From: Rhodospirillaceae bacterium UBA3470 | Lineage (GTDB): Bacteria > Pseudomonadota > Alphaproteobacteria > Rhodospirillales > Casp-alpha2 | Direction of reading: 5' to 3' | NCBI GenBank assembly: GCA_002378125.1 | Contig: DFRF01000211.1 | Coordinates: 1 to 23,284 of the forward strand | DNA: 23,284 bases | In this document: one piece after another, positions 16,564 through 23,284 of the stretch | Layout of the letters: every line of letters starts with the position of its first letter | How positions within the stretch are numbered: position 1 is the stretch's first letter | Translations under genes and position numbers: made by a program | Notes under the pieces: model-generated | Seen by the model: only the letters and a program-made list of their open reading frames with translations | Told to the model about the DNA's origin: nothing | The model's database searches: none

Positions 16564-16884
16564 ACGTTTGAGCGCCATCTTGGGGATCGTGTAGGCTCGA
16601 GGGCAACTGAGCGGGAAGCGTCTTACATAAACGCCAGCGTCCACGACACGATTGTCAATCTTGTCCTAACCTCATTTCTGGTCAGCCTCTTGATCTCCTT
16701 TTTCGACATCAACCCGAAGTAGCTATTAGCAAACTTTGGCGAGACCCTTCAGGACATCTTTGCCCCAGCCGTGCGATGCATCGAGTGGTAGGTGAAATAT
16801 GTGTTGTTGGGAGCCGTCGTGGTCGTTCCCATCTAGTTGATCTTATTCCTGATCAACAAGGCTCGTGGAAAACCAAGCCACTAG
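16564..16884 (+). pseudogene. Decayed DUF6460 small membrane protein
   Basis: Between the CDGSH gene and the next minus-strand gene, one frame reads HDTIVNLVLTSFLVSLLISF, FDINPK, TAG (16720), LLANFGETLQDIFAPAVRCIEW, TAG (16789), VKYVLLGAVVVVPI, TAG (16834), LILFLINKARGKPSH, TAG (16882). Two membrane segments and the block IEW-x-x-KYVLLGAVVVVPI match the short alphaproteobacterial DUF6460 proteins, which have Trp at the third stop position (VPIWL). All three internal stops are amber. The 5' end is unclear: the frame is open back to about 16564 (RHLGDR resembles the family's FLGG start region) but no ATG is left. TAG ends intact genes here (uvrA, trmFO), so recoding is unlikely and the gene is dead. 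Its last codons overlap the stop of the convergent gene at 16881. Confidence 0.75.
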
Positions 16885-17336
16885 AATTCAGATTGGCGTT
16901 GCCGAAGCTTCTGGTCCACTTCGGCAGAAATTTGACGAATATCGTTGAATGCTTGGCGCAATTGCGCCGCGATATCGGGGTCCAACCCCGCCGTGCCCGC
17001 CAGGCTTTGGCCATTTTCGGAAAACCGCGGTTGCAACTCCGTCACCAGATTGAGCACGCCACCGAACAAGGTCGTGATGCGTTTAATGTCTTCTTGCGCC
17101 CGCTCCAAGGCTAAATCAAAGGCCACACGGTCGGCGCCGGCATCCGGCAATTGAGCCGCCAGTTCCGCGCCACGGGTCAGATTGATGATCTTCTGACCGT
17201 CTTCGCTGATCTCCACCGTGTCCCGGACTGTCCGGTCACCGTCGGCCTCATAGGAATTAGCATTACCCCCGTCCGATTTTTGGTGCTGGATGGTGTAATA
17301 GGATGCCGGCAGGCCGTATGTGATCGTATTCACCAT
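16881..17336 (-). CDS. Hypothetical protein with C-terminal helical region (151 aa)
   Basis: No family recognised with confidence. The N-terminal 60 residues are polar (MVNTITYGLPASYYTIQ, then DTVEISEDGQKIINLTRGAE); the EISEDGQKI type of sequence recalls short regulatory or flagellum-related proteins but this is only an impression. From about residue 70 on it is helical with many Gln, Asp and Arg (DIAAQLRQAFNDIRQISAEV), possibly a coiled coil. There is no signal peptide. The ATG at 17336 lacks a ribosome site, and TATATA lies about 10 bases upstream, so the start or the leader is unusual. The stop overlaps the end of the DUF6460 remnant. Confidence 0.7.
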   Translation of the reverse strand: MVNTITYGLPASYYTIQHQKSDGGNANSYEADGDRTVRDTVEISEDGQKIINLTRGAELAAQLPDAGADRVAFDLALERAQEDIKRITTLFGGVLNLVTELQPRFSENGQSLAGTAGLDPDIAAQLRQAFNDIRQISAEVDQKLRQRQSEF

Positions 17337-17465
17337 GGTCGTTTATATATCAGACCCCATGATAAATTGGCTAATTTTCCGCATTGCTTCATATAAACGG
17401 CAACACAATGACGAAAACCCCAAGGATCGCAAACATTCGAACAACCATCAGCTTCATGCGACCGC

Positions 17466-18221
17466 CTACTTTGCGGGCTCGATCCCAAAAACTCGAGATG
17501 CAAAACCAGGATAGGTGTGGCCAATCTCCACGCCGACCCGGCTCCGAAGCACGTTCAGGCGGTCAGCCTCGGGCTCCGGCGTCACCAGAACAGTGTCCGC
17601 GACATCGAAATCGAAACCGGTATTATCGCGCACTTCCTCCACCGTATGTGGGGGGTGTACTGATTCGAGACGGAAACGCGCTCGCTCGGCGTCGAAGGAC
17701 ATCAGGCAAAGTTCCGTAACCAGGAATTTTGGCCCACCCGGACGGTGCACGTCGCGCGCGCTGACACCCGGGGCACTGATAAAGTCGACCTCATTGACGA
17801 AGACCCGCCGGCTGTGCTCCGGACGAAATAGGATCACCTTGGGGACAACGAAATACATGTAGGCCGAACCAAAAGAGCCGGGAAACCGCCGGTCAATGGC
17901 CGGATAACCCCCCTCGCCCATCGTGCCTAACAGATTTATGTTGGCCTGGCCGTCAATCTGCACGCCACCCAGGAAAAACGCATCGATCCGCCCTTGGGCA
18001 GCGCAGTCGAAGATCTCCCGCGCGCCGTCGGTGAAGGGATTATTGGTTTCCCCATGGATGATTGAGGCTCGCGGCCGATCACCGGTCTCCTCGCGGCACA
18101 AGAGCACCGCCGATCCAGGAATGGGCGAGGCCGCGCCAACCGCCACATGGCGAACCGTTGGGTCCGATTCCAAGAGGTCCGCGATGACGCAGATGAGAAG
18201 TTCTTCAGGCTGGCAACTCAT
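17466..18221 (-). CDS. Family I CoA-transferase, beta subunit
   Basis: The 251-residue product (start MSCQPEELLICVIADLLES) is the B subunit of a two-chain CoA-transferase of the glutaconate/3-oxoacid type, which moves CoA between carboxylic acids through a gamma-glutamyl-CoA intermediate. Glu58 in IIHGE lies where the catalytic Glu is expected in GctB-like chains, but this needs an alignment. GGVQIDGQANINLLGT and FVNEVDFISAPG are typical family blocks. The frame is open much further upstream inside the alpha gene, but ATG 18221 overlaps the alpha stop as ATGA, which settles the start and implies translational coupling. The acid substrates are unknown; IpdAB-like ring-opening hydrolases are an alternative in this fold. 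Confidence 0.9.
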   Translation of the reverse strand: MSCQPEELLICVIADLLESDPTVRHVAVGAASPIPGSAVLLCREETGDRPRASIIHGETNNPFTDGAREIFDCAAQGRIDAFFLGGVQIDGQANINLLGTMGEGGYPAIDRRFPGSFGSAYMYFVVPKVILFRPEHSRRVFVNEVDFISAPGVSARDVHRPGGPKFLVTELCLMSFDAERARFRLESVHPPHTVEEVRDNTGFDFDVADTVLVTPEPEADRLNVLRSRVGVEIGHTYPGFASRVFGIEPAK

Positions 18222-19045
18222 TCCGCCGCCGCGAGGCGTGTGTGTGTCAGGGCCCTTTCCATAAACGCTTGGAATCCCTCGACGGTTTTCGCCTCGTAGG
18301 CATAAGTGGCGATTTCTTCGCGATCGGCCTCGTAAACCCCATGTAGAACGGACGGCCATGCGCCATTCTTAGCCTCGGCAATGCCGGAAACATAGAGGTT
18401 ACTTAGGGTCCCGGCAGCCGTCGCCTCGTCGGCCAGAAGATCCTCGTCGACGACCTTTTCAACCGTCACCAGAGTCTCCTTCGCGGCGTGAGCCATAACC
18501 ATCAGTTCACGACGCTTACCTATCCAGACATTGCCGTGTCGGTCCGCCTTCGGACTGTGGAAGATGGCGAAGTCCGGTTTCAAGGCTGATACCAGGGCAA
18601 TGGGGCCATTCCCCGATTCCATGGGATCGGGCACCACCCTCCAATCGTCACGATTGGCTTCGATGTCGGATCCGATAAGTCCGCCCAACGGCATGAACGG
18701 CACACCCTTCTCCGCCGCCTGCAAGCCGGCATGAATGGCTGGACAGGTTGAATCCTTCATGCGAATCGAGCCCGATTGCACGGCTTCGGTGAACCTCGGT
18801 GCCAATCCTGCTTCGCCAAGGCTGACTGCAGCGGCTTCAAGGGTGCCAATACACCCGGCCCCAATTAACATATCAACAGTAATGCCCCCAATGGGTACAC
18901 AGAGGACATGAAGGTCTCGGGTCCCCTGGACAATCAAAGCCCGTGCGAGGGATGCCGGGACCCAGCTGTACTCTGGCGGCAAGGCGACGAACGCACCATC
19001 CGGAACGCGTACCGACAGAGCCTCGACGTTATCGAAGATGTTCAT
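18218..19045 (-). CDS. Family I CoA-transferase, alpha subunit
   Basis: The 275-residue product is the A subunit paired with the chain encoded directly after it. Visible blocks: ARALIVQGTRDLHVLCVPIGG at about 34-54, LIGAGCIGTLEAA at about 60-72 (CoA-binding glycine region), FMPLGGLIGSDIEA near 117-130 and FHSPKADRHGNVWIGKRRE at 162-180, all usual for GctA-like chains. It presumably forms an alpha2beta2 or alpha4beta4 complex with the beta chain. The start ATG 19045 has no strong ribosome site. The stop TGA overlaps the beta ATG. No acyl-CoA dehydrogenase, hydratase or thiolase gene lies nearby to fix the pathway. Confidence 0.9.
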   Translation of the reverse strand: MNIFDNVEALSVRVPDGAFVALPPEYSWVPASLARALIVQGTRDLHVLCVPIGGITVDMLIGAGCIGTLEAAAVSLGEAGLAPRFTEAVQSGSIRMKDSTCPAIHAGLQAAEKGVPFMPLGGLIGSDIEANRDDWRVVPDPMESGNGPIALVSALKPDFAIFHSPKADRHGNVWIGKRRELMVMAHAAKETLVTVEKVVDEDLLADEATAAGTLSNLYVSGIAEAKNGAWPSVLHGVYEADREEIATYAYEAKTVEGFQAFMERALTHTRLAAAE

Positions 19046-19280
19046 GACGTCATTATAAGCTTCAGGAAGTCGGATGCAAAATCTGCTGTTTCAGATCATG
19101 GCGCTGACCGCGATCACATGGCAACCTTTGGTCCTAGTTTGATCGCTTAAGTCCAATCGACTTGCGGAGAGCGGGACTTAGCTGCGCGACATGACGGCTT
19201 TGGTAGTCTCCTCCTAGCCGATGGGCGTTGCTTGCTTTGCTTTCCGTCACTATGTTTCCCGCACCTTTACGACGTATACG

Positions 19281-19286
19281 TATAAT
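19281..19286 (+). promoter_or_regulatory. Perfect TATAAT 4 bases before the trmFO ATG
   Basis: A perfect -10 box ends at 19286 and the ATG of trmFO begins at 19291; transcription would start at or within one or two bases of the ATG. No good -35 box is visible at the usual spacing. The last T of the palindrome ACGTATACGT (19272-19281) overlaps it. Confidence 0.35.
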
Positions 19287-19290
19287 CGCC

Positions 19291-20661
19291 ATGACTAAAG
19301 ATACCCATTCGCCCATCCACATCGTCGGCGGTGGCCTCGCAGGAAGCGAAGCCGCATGGCAAACCACGCGCGCGGGCATCCCCGTTATCCTGCATGAGAT
19401 GCGCCCCGTGCGCGAAACTGACGCGCACCATACGGATGGTTTGGCGGAATTGGTTTGTTCTAACTCCTTCCGTTCCGACGACGCGGAAGCCAACGCCGTC
19501 GGTCTATTGCATGCGGAGATGCGCCAGTGCGGGTCCCTAATCATGGCCGCCGCGGACACCCATCGCGTGCCCGCGGGTTCCGCCCTGGCCGTGGACCGGG
19601 ACGGTTTCAGCCAGGCAGTGACGTCGACCTTGGAGAACGAGCCGTTGGTGGAAATTCGACGTGAGGAAGTCGCCGATCTGCCACCAAAGGAGTGGGGATC
19701 GGTGATCGTCGCAACCGGGCCACTTACATCGCCGGACCTGGCGGCCGCCATCCGGGAGGCCACAAATGAACAATCGCTAGCGTTCTTCGACGCCATCGCG
19801 CCTATCGTCCATAAAGGTTCAATCAACTTCGACGTAGCCTGGTTCCAATCGCGTTACGACAAGGGCGACGGGGCCGACTATATCAACTGCCCCATGGACG
19901 CCGATCAATACAACACGTTCATCGACGTGCTACTGGCCGGACACAAAACGGAATTCAAGGATTGGGAGCGCGATACTCCCTATTTTGAGGCCTGCCTGCC
20001 CATTGAGGTGATGGCGGAACGCGGCCGCGAGACCTTGGCGCACGGTCCCATGAAGCCCGTCGGCCTGACCAATCCCAAAATGCCGGAACAGCGTTGCCAC
20101 GCGATCGTCCAGCTTCGCCAAGACAATGCGTTGGGCACGCTTTACAACATGGTTGGATTTCAGACCAAGCTTACCTATGGCGAACAAAAGCGGATCTTTC
20201 GGATGATTCCGGGTCTGGAAAACGCGGAATTCGCTCGCCTCGGCGGCATCCACCGCAACACCTTTATCAACAGCCCGGTCCTCTTGGATAAAACCTTACG
20301 CATGAAGACGGCGCCTTGGCTCCGGTTTGCCGGTCAGATCACCGGCTGTGAAGGCTATGTGGAAAGTGCGGCGCTCGGCCTTTTGGCCGGTCGATTCGCG
20401 GCAGCGGAGCGGCTCGACATTTCACCCTCGTTGCCTCCGGAGACCACAGCCTTAGGTGCCATTCTAGGTCATGTAGCCGGCGGCGCACGACCAGAAACCT
20501 TTCAGCCCATGAACGTCAACTTCGGACTTTTCCCTCCCATCGACATGCGCAATGAAAAAGGCCGACGCGTGAAGGGCCGTGCGCGGAAGCAGGCCCAATC
20601 ACAACGCGCCCTGGCATCCTTGGAAGAATGGCTGGGCGGGCGACAAAACGCCGCCGAATAG
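19291..20661 (+). CDS. trmFO: Folate-dependent tRNA m5U54 methyltransferase
   Basis: TrmFO methylates U54 of the tRNA T-loop using 5,10-methylenetetrahydrofolate and FAD. The 456-residue product has the FAD-binding start [16 protein letters not shown] (residues 9-24), [30 protein letters not shown], and the C-terminal blocks [19 protein letters not shown] and [12 protein letters not shown], all characteristic. The frame is open to 19228 and includes another ATG at 19252, but 19291 starts at the conserved N-terminus. No ribosome site precedes it; a perfect TATAAT ends four bases upstream, so the mRNA may be leaderless. It ends three bases from the stop of convergent eipA. Confidence 0.97.
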   Translation: MTKDTHSPIHIVGGGLAGSEAAWQTTRAGIPVILHEMRPVRETDAHHTDGLAELVCSNSFRSDDAEANAVGLLHAEMRQCGSLIMAAADTHRVPAGSALAVDRDGFSQAVTSTLENEPLVEIRREEVADLPPKEWGSVIVATGPLTSPDLAAAIREATNEQSLAFFDAIAPIVHKGSINFDVAWFQSRYDKGDGADYINCPMDADQYNTFIDVLLAGHKTEFKDWERDTPYFEACLPIEVMAERGRETLAHGPMKPVGLTNPKMPEQRCHAIVQLRQDNALGTLYNMVGFQTKLTYGEQKRIFRMIPGLENAEFARLGGIHRNTFINSPVLLDKTLRMKTAPWLRFAGQITGCEGYVESAALGLLAGRFAAAERLDISPSLPPETTALGAILGHVAGGARPETFQPMNVNFGLFPPIDMRNEKGRRVKGRARKQAQSQRALASLEEWLGGRQNAAE

Positions 20662-20664
20662 ACC

Positions 20665-21234
20665 TCAGAACGGCAACCAACCTTTATCTCTGCGATAGTG
20701 CAGATAGCCTAAGTTGGCGCCCGCACGTAGCCCGACCCCAGTGCGGATCGGCGCCAAAACAATCTGTTCGCGCTGCTGATAATTCATGCCGAAACCCGCG
20801 ATGAAGTATAAACTGCCGTCCACGCCGGGGAACCGCTGGAAGATGTCATCTTCGGATTTGATGTTATATACCAACGTAAACACCTTCGACGCATTGCCTC
20901 CAAAATCCCAACCCACTGACGGCCCCCGCCAATAGATCTTCCGGGCATCCGTATTCTTGCGGTTGAGCGTGCCCCGGCCATATCGTAGGCCAACAACGAA
21001 GGCGCCGCTGAATTCCTCGCCGGCGACAAAACCGTTTGGCCGCCCCTTTTCGGCGAAGGTCTTCTCAACAATGGACGCCAGCCCTTCGGTAGCCCCACCG
21101 AAGAAATCCGCAGCCACGCGAAGAATTTCGTCCGAGGAATACGTGTCGTCAGCGAGCGCCGGCGGACCAGCAAGGATCGAGCCGACGGCGATCATGACCA
21201 CGGCGCAAACACGACGGAACATCTTTATAATCAT
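20665..21234 (-). CDS. eipA: DUF1134 envelope integrity protein, EipA-like
   Basis: The 189-residue product has a signal peptide (MIIKMFRRVCAVVMIAVG then ...PALADD, likely cut after ALA) and the DUF1134 domain: GFVAGEEFSGAFVVGLRYG, the block around YWRGPSVGWDFGGNASKVF and PIRTGVGLRAGANLGYLHY. In Brucella the homologue EipA is a periplasmic beta-barrel-like protein needed for envelope integrity; here the role is inferred by homology. The frame is open six codons further to a TTG, but ATG 21234 has AGGGTG 6 bases upstream. It begins 5 bases after the aldo/keto reductase stop on the same strand, so the two are probably cotranscribed, although a functional link is not obvious. Confidence 0.93.
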   Translation of the reverse strand: MIIKMFRRVCAVVMIAVGSILAGPPALADDTYSSDEILRVAADFFGGATEGLASIVEKTFAEKGRPNGFVAGEEFSGAFVVGLRYGRGTLNRKNTDARKIYWRGPSVGWDFGGNASKVFTLVYNIKSEDDIFQRFPGVDGSLYFIAGFGMNYQQREQIVLAPIRTGVGLRAGANLGYLHYRRDKGWLPF

Positions 21235-21239
21235 TTGCG

Positions 21240-22253
21240 TCACCCTGTCCAAGGCTGGCGGCCCGTGTATGGATACTGCGGGTCAGTGTATCCCGGCGTT
21301 GACGGGTGTCCGCCGGGCACGAAGTTGTTGAGGAATTGCTCGTCCTCATCAGTGAACTCGTAGTGGAGCCCCCCCAGGTACTCTTTCCACTGCCCCATGG
21401 TCCGCGGCCCCGCCAGTACCGAAGTTACCAGCGAATTGTTAAGGACCCAGTTCAAGGCAAACTGACCGGCGGTAATCCCCGCCATCTCAGCGCGCGATTT
21501 GATTTCTTGGGCGATCTGCAAATTTTCGGTCCGCCATTCGGTTTGCATCAGGCGCAGGTCGTTGGTGCTAGCCCGCGTCCCTTTCCCTTTGTCGTCGATT
21601 GAGACGCCGTATTTCCCAGTAAGTACCCCGCGCGCCAATGGACTATAGGGCACAATGCCAAGACCATAGTATTCGCATGCCGGCAGGACTTCCACCTCCG
21701 GCGTGCGATCCATGGCATTGTAATAGGGCTGGCAGGCGACGGGGGCCGGCACGCCCATGCGCTCAGCAATGCCACAGGCGAGCGCGATGCGCCACCCCCG
21801 ATAGTTACTGAGCCCCCAATAACGGAGCTTGCCTGCGGCGATTAGATCGGCCACCGCCTCGATGCTCTCCTCGAGAGGCACGCCCTCGTCATCTTTGTGG
21901 AAGTAGTAGACGTCAATGTAATCCGTGTTCATGCGCCTCAGGCTGGCGTCACAGCCTTGCATGATGTGTTTGCGGCTCAAACCCCGGTCGTTGGGGCCGT
22001 CGCCCATGGGATTGTAAACCTTAGTCGCCAGAACCCAGTCGTCGCGATGGCGGCGAATGAACTTGCCAACGATCCGCTCCGATTCGCCGTTACCGTAACC
22101 GTCAGCCGTATCGATAAAGTTCACGCCGGCGTCCCGGGCATTGGCAATGATCCGTCCCGATAAGGCTTCGGATGTTCGCCCACCGAACATCATCGCGCCC
22201 AAACAGATCGGCGAAACCTTCAAGCCGCTGATCCCTAAGTATTTGTATTCCAT
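21240..22253 (-). CDS. Aldo/keto reductase
   Basis: An NADPH-dependent aldo/keto reductase of the voltage-gated-channel beta-subunit-like (YghZ/AKR) branch. The 337-residue product has the catalytic tetrad: Asp48 in FIDTADGYG, Tyr53, Lys78 in ATKVY and His119 in VYYFHKDD. The LGLGCM-type opening (LGISGLKVSPICLGAMMFGG) and the cofactor region near WVLNNSLVTSVLAGPRTM are also present. Substrate unknown. ATG 22253 has GGAGAGGGA 6 bases upstream and starts the conserved domain; nine further in-frame codons upstream are unlikely to be used. Its stop lies 5 bases before the eipA ATG. Confidence 0.95.
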   Translation of the reverse strand: MEYKYLGISGLKVSPICLGAMMFGGRTSEALSGRIIANARDAGVNFIDTADGYGNGESERIVGKFIRRHRDDWVLATKVYNPMGDGPNDRGLSRKHIMQGCDASLRRMNTDYIDVYYFHKDDEGVPLEESIEAVADLIAAGKLRYWGLSNYRGWRIALACGIAERMGVPAPVACQPYYNAMDRTPEVEVLPACEYYGLGIVPYSPLARGVLTGKYGVSIDDKGKGTRASTNDLRLMQTEWRTENLQIAQEIKSRAEMAGITAGQFALNWVLNNSLVTSVLAGPRTMGQWKEYLGGLHYEFTDEDEQFLNNFVPGGHPSTPGYTDPQYPYTGRQPWTG

Positions 22254-22654
22254 AAAAATCCCTCTCCACGATCCGGCCATCAGGCGGGGCCGAATGTTTT
22301 CGCCCTCCCTTCCTGCCGCCCTATTCTTGTCATAAATACCAGATATCGGTGACGAACCAACAGCAAGGATGGGGCTTACCTGTCTTGAGCTCCCAAAACA
22401 CTTAAACTTGTCCCACGTCTAAAATACCTCCTAGACGAACAAAATTGAGCGCTGTTCACCGATCCACTGCGTATGGTCGATGTCGGGTAGGGTTCGCGGT
22501 CGCGGTCCCAATATGGAGTTGATCCTCCAGATCCGTTAGTTCGACGACACGACTGGCGGCGCCTTCATACTCTATATCGTGAATTCGCAGACCATCTTCC
22601 CGCAGGTCTTGTCCTCAGCGCTCATGCATCTCAAGCTCGCACCGTAAATCAGGG
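22254..22654. other. Spacer without a convincing gene
   Basis: About 400 bases separate the aldo/keto reductase start from the squalene/phytoene synthase homologue's stop. It presumably holds the aldo/keto reductase promoter near 22320-22400 (AT-rich). At 22456-22629 a minus-strand frame of 58 codons begins MHER, hits TGA at codon 5 and then runs open with a charged sequence (IHDIEYEGAASRVVELTDLE); the plus strand over the same bases reads GGAFILYIVNSQTIFPQ after a stop. Either could be another remnant, but I recognise neither. Confidence 0.5.
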
Positions 22655-23284
22655 CTAGAAGCGACCCGCTCGGGCCCGTAACCACAACCGTATCATATCA
22701 AGAGGCCCGGGCTCATCGGGACGGGGAGGGCGTTTCGTTGGATTGAAATCCACCCGCCGAAGCCGGTCCAGCGCCATGCCCGCCAAGGCGCCGGGGAGCA
22801 AAGCCGCGCGCACGGGTGCAGGCAGCACGTCTCGTAGGGAGCGCGCCCTGCGAAGGGCCTCTTCCGCCGCCTCGGCAACCAACCGCAAGGACGCGACAAC
22901 ATTGTCCGGAGTTGCGGCGTCAGCACGCAGGGCCTTTAGATCCGCCGCTGTCACGCAACCGGCCGCACCATCCGGTCCCGGTGGCAGATATAGCCAACCA
23001 CGCGCCGCGTGCAACGGCGCCGCCCATAGCAGTCGCGACAATCCCCAAGCCCGAGCAACGCCGCCGGCGGCGGCCTTGGTGTCGTCGGCGGCCTTAGGGT
23101 CGACAATCCGGACGGCAAGATTCTGGATGATGCCAGCCGTCCGATCCACGTAGTGGTAAAGATCATCCATATGGGCTGGCGGTGCTGGCTCCAAATCATC
23201 GGCATGTGCCTGCACCAAGCTCAATAAATCAACGGTATTGATCCCCCGGTCCCGAGCAACGCGGTCCATGGCCTGAACCACCGG
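22655..23284 (-). CDS. Squalene/phytoene synthase family protein, NDUFAF6-like, partial
   Basis: The C-terminal 209 codons are in the window and the frame runs open through the right edge, so the N-terminus is missing. The blocks YHYVDRTAG, VARAWGLSRLLWAAPLHAARGWLYLP, PAPVRAALLPGALAGMALDRL and RRVDFN match the C-terminal half of short trans-isoprenyl-diphosphate-synthase-like proteins related to squalene/phytoene synthases and to NDUFAF6, a complex I assembly factor in mitochondria. Whether it makes an isoprenoid or is a non-catalytic assembly-type protein depends on the Asp-rich motifs, part of which would lie outside the window. Confidence 0.87.
   Translation of the reverse strand, partial: PVVQAMDRVARDRGINTVDLLSLVQAHADDLEPAPPAHMDDLYHYVDRTAGIIQNLAVRIVDPKAADDTKAAAGGVARAWGLSRLLWAAPLHAARGWLYLPPGPDGAAGCVTAADLKALRADAATPDNVVASLRLVAEAAEEALRRARSLRDVLPAPVRAALLPGALAGMALDRLRRVDFNPTKRPPRPDEPGPLDMIRLWLRARAGRF

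Noticed and set aside
16564..16884. Amber recoding (Trp or pyrrolysine at TAG) in this organism
   Set aside because: TAG is the normal stop of intact genes such as uvrA and trmFO, and the other dead genes also have TAA stops; decay is simpler.
19134..19826. Long minus-strand frame of 230 codons over the trmFO start
   Set aside because: Ser/Arg/Ala-rich shadow of the FAD-binding part of trmFO without ribosome site or recognisable domain.
1..23284. Mobile elements, CRISPR arrays, defence or secondary-metabolite clusters
   Set aside because: No transposase, integrase, repeat-spacer array, toxin-antitoxin pair or biosynthetic cluster is visible in any frame.

Overview
The window looks like an ordinary chromosomal stretch of an alphaproteobacterium, most likely Rhodospirillales-like. 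The evidence is the gene content: gyrA followed immediately by coaD, a C-terminally Gly-rich SSB ending in NDEIPF, a UvrA whose first zinc site has the CPVSG form, TrmFO, the DUF1134/EipA envelope protein, a DUF6505 protein, a DUF6460 remnant and an NDUFAF6-like squalene/phytoene synthase homologue. DNA is moderately GC-rich and codon use is similar throughout. I see no transposase, integrase, CRISPR array, phage gene or defence cassette.

Layout. 1-3368: minus-strand genes for a membrane-anchored retropepsin-like protease (cut by the left edge), a small conserved-looking protein, then a two-gene unit of an unrecognised 352-residue protein and a metallo-beta-lactamase-fold hydrolase; one small plus-strand gene lies between them. 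3655-8440: informational genes on the minus strand, read as 73-residue protein, ssb, (interrupted small membrane protein), gyrA-coaD, hairpin terminator, tRNA-Lys(UUU). 8613-11516: uvrA on the plus strand, divergent from the 73-residue gene. 11567-11990: a decayed gluconokinase gene. 12087-16471: accessory metabolic genes (small unknown protein, PLP-dependent decarboxylase, DUF6505, alpha/beta hydrolase, NIPSNAP, double CDGSH iron-sulfur protein). 16564-16884: a decayed DUF6460 membrane-protein gene. 16881-19045: an unknown coiled-coil-like protein and a two-subunit family I CoA-transferase with overlapping ATGA junction. 19291-20661: trmFO, convergent with eipA, which sits directly downstream of an aldo/keto reductase gene. 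22254-22654 is a spacer without a convincing gene. 22655-23284: C-terminal part of a squalene/phytoene synthase homologue cut by the right edge.

Functionally the window mixes DNA topology/repair/replication (gyrA, uvrA, ssb), translation (tRNA-Lys, trmFO), CoA metabolism (coaD, CoA-transferase), envelope maintenance (eipA) and small catabolic enzymes. The most striking feature that a plain gene list would miss is decay: three spacers hold reading frames that are still readable but broken by in-frame stops (gluconokinase, DUF6460 and a small membrane protein). TAG and TAA end many intact genes here, so these are dead genes and not recoded ones. Other leads are short: two perfect palindromes that look like metal-responsive operators, a possibly leaderless trmFO, a slippage-prone GACGGT tract, and active-site or ligand substitutions in an alpha/beta hydrolase, GyrA and UvrA. 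I did not find a convincing new multi-gene system.
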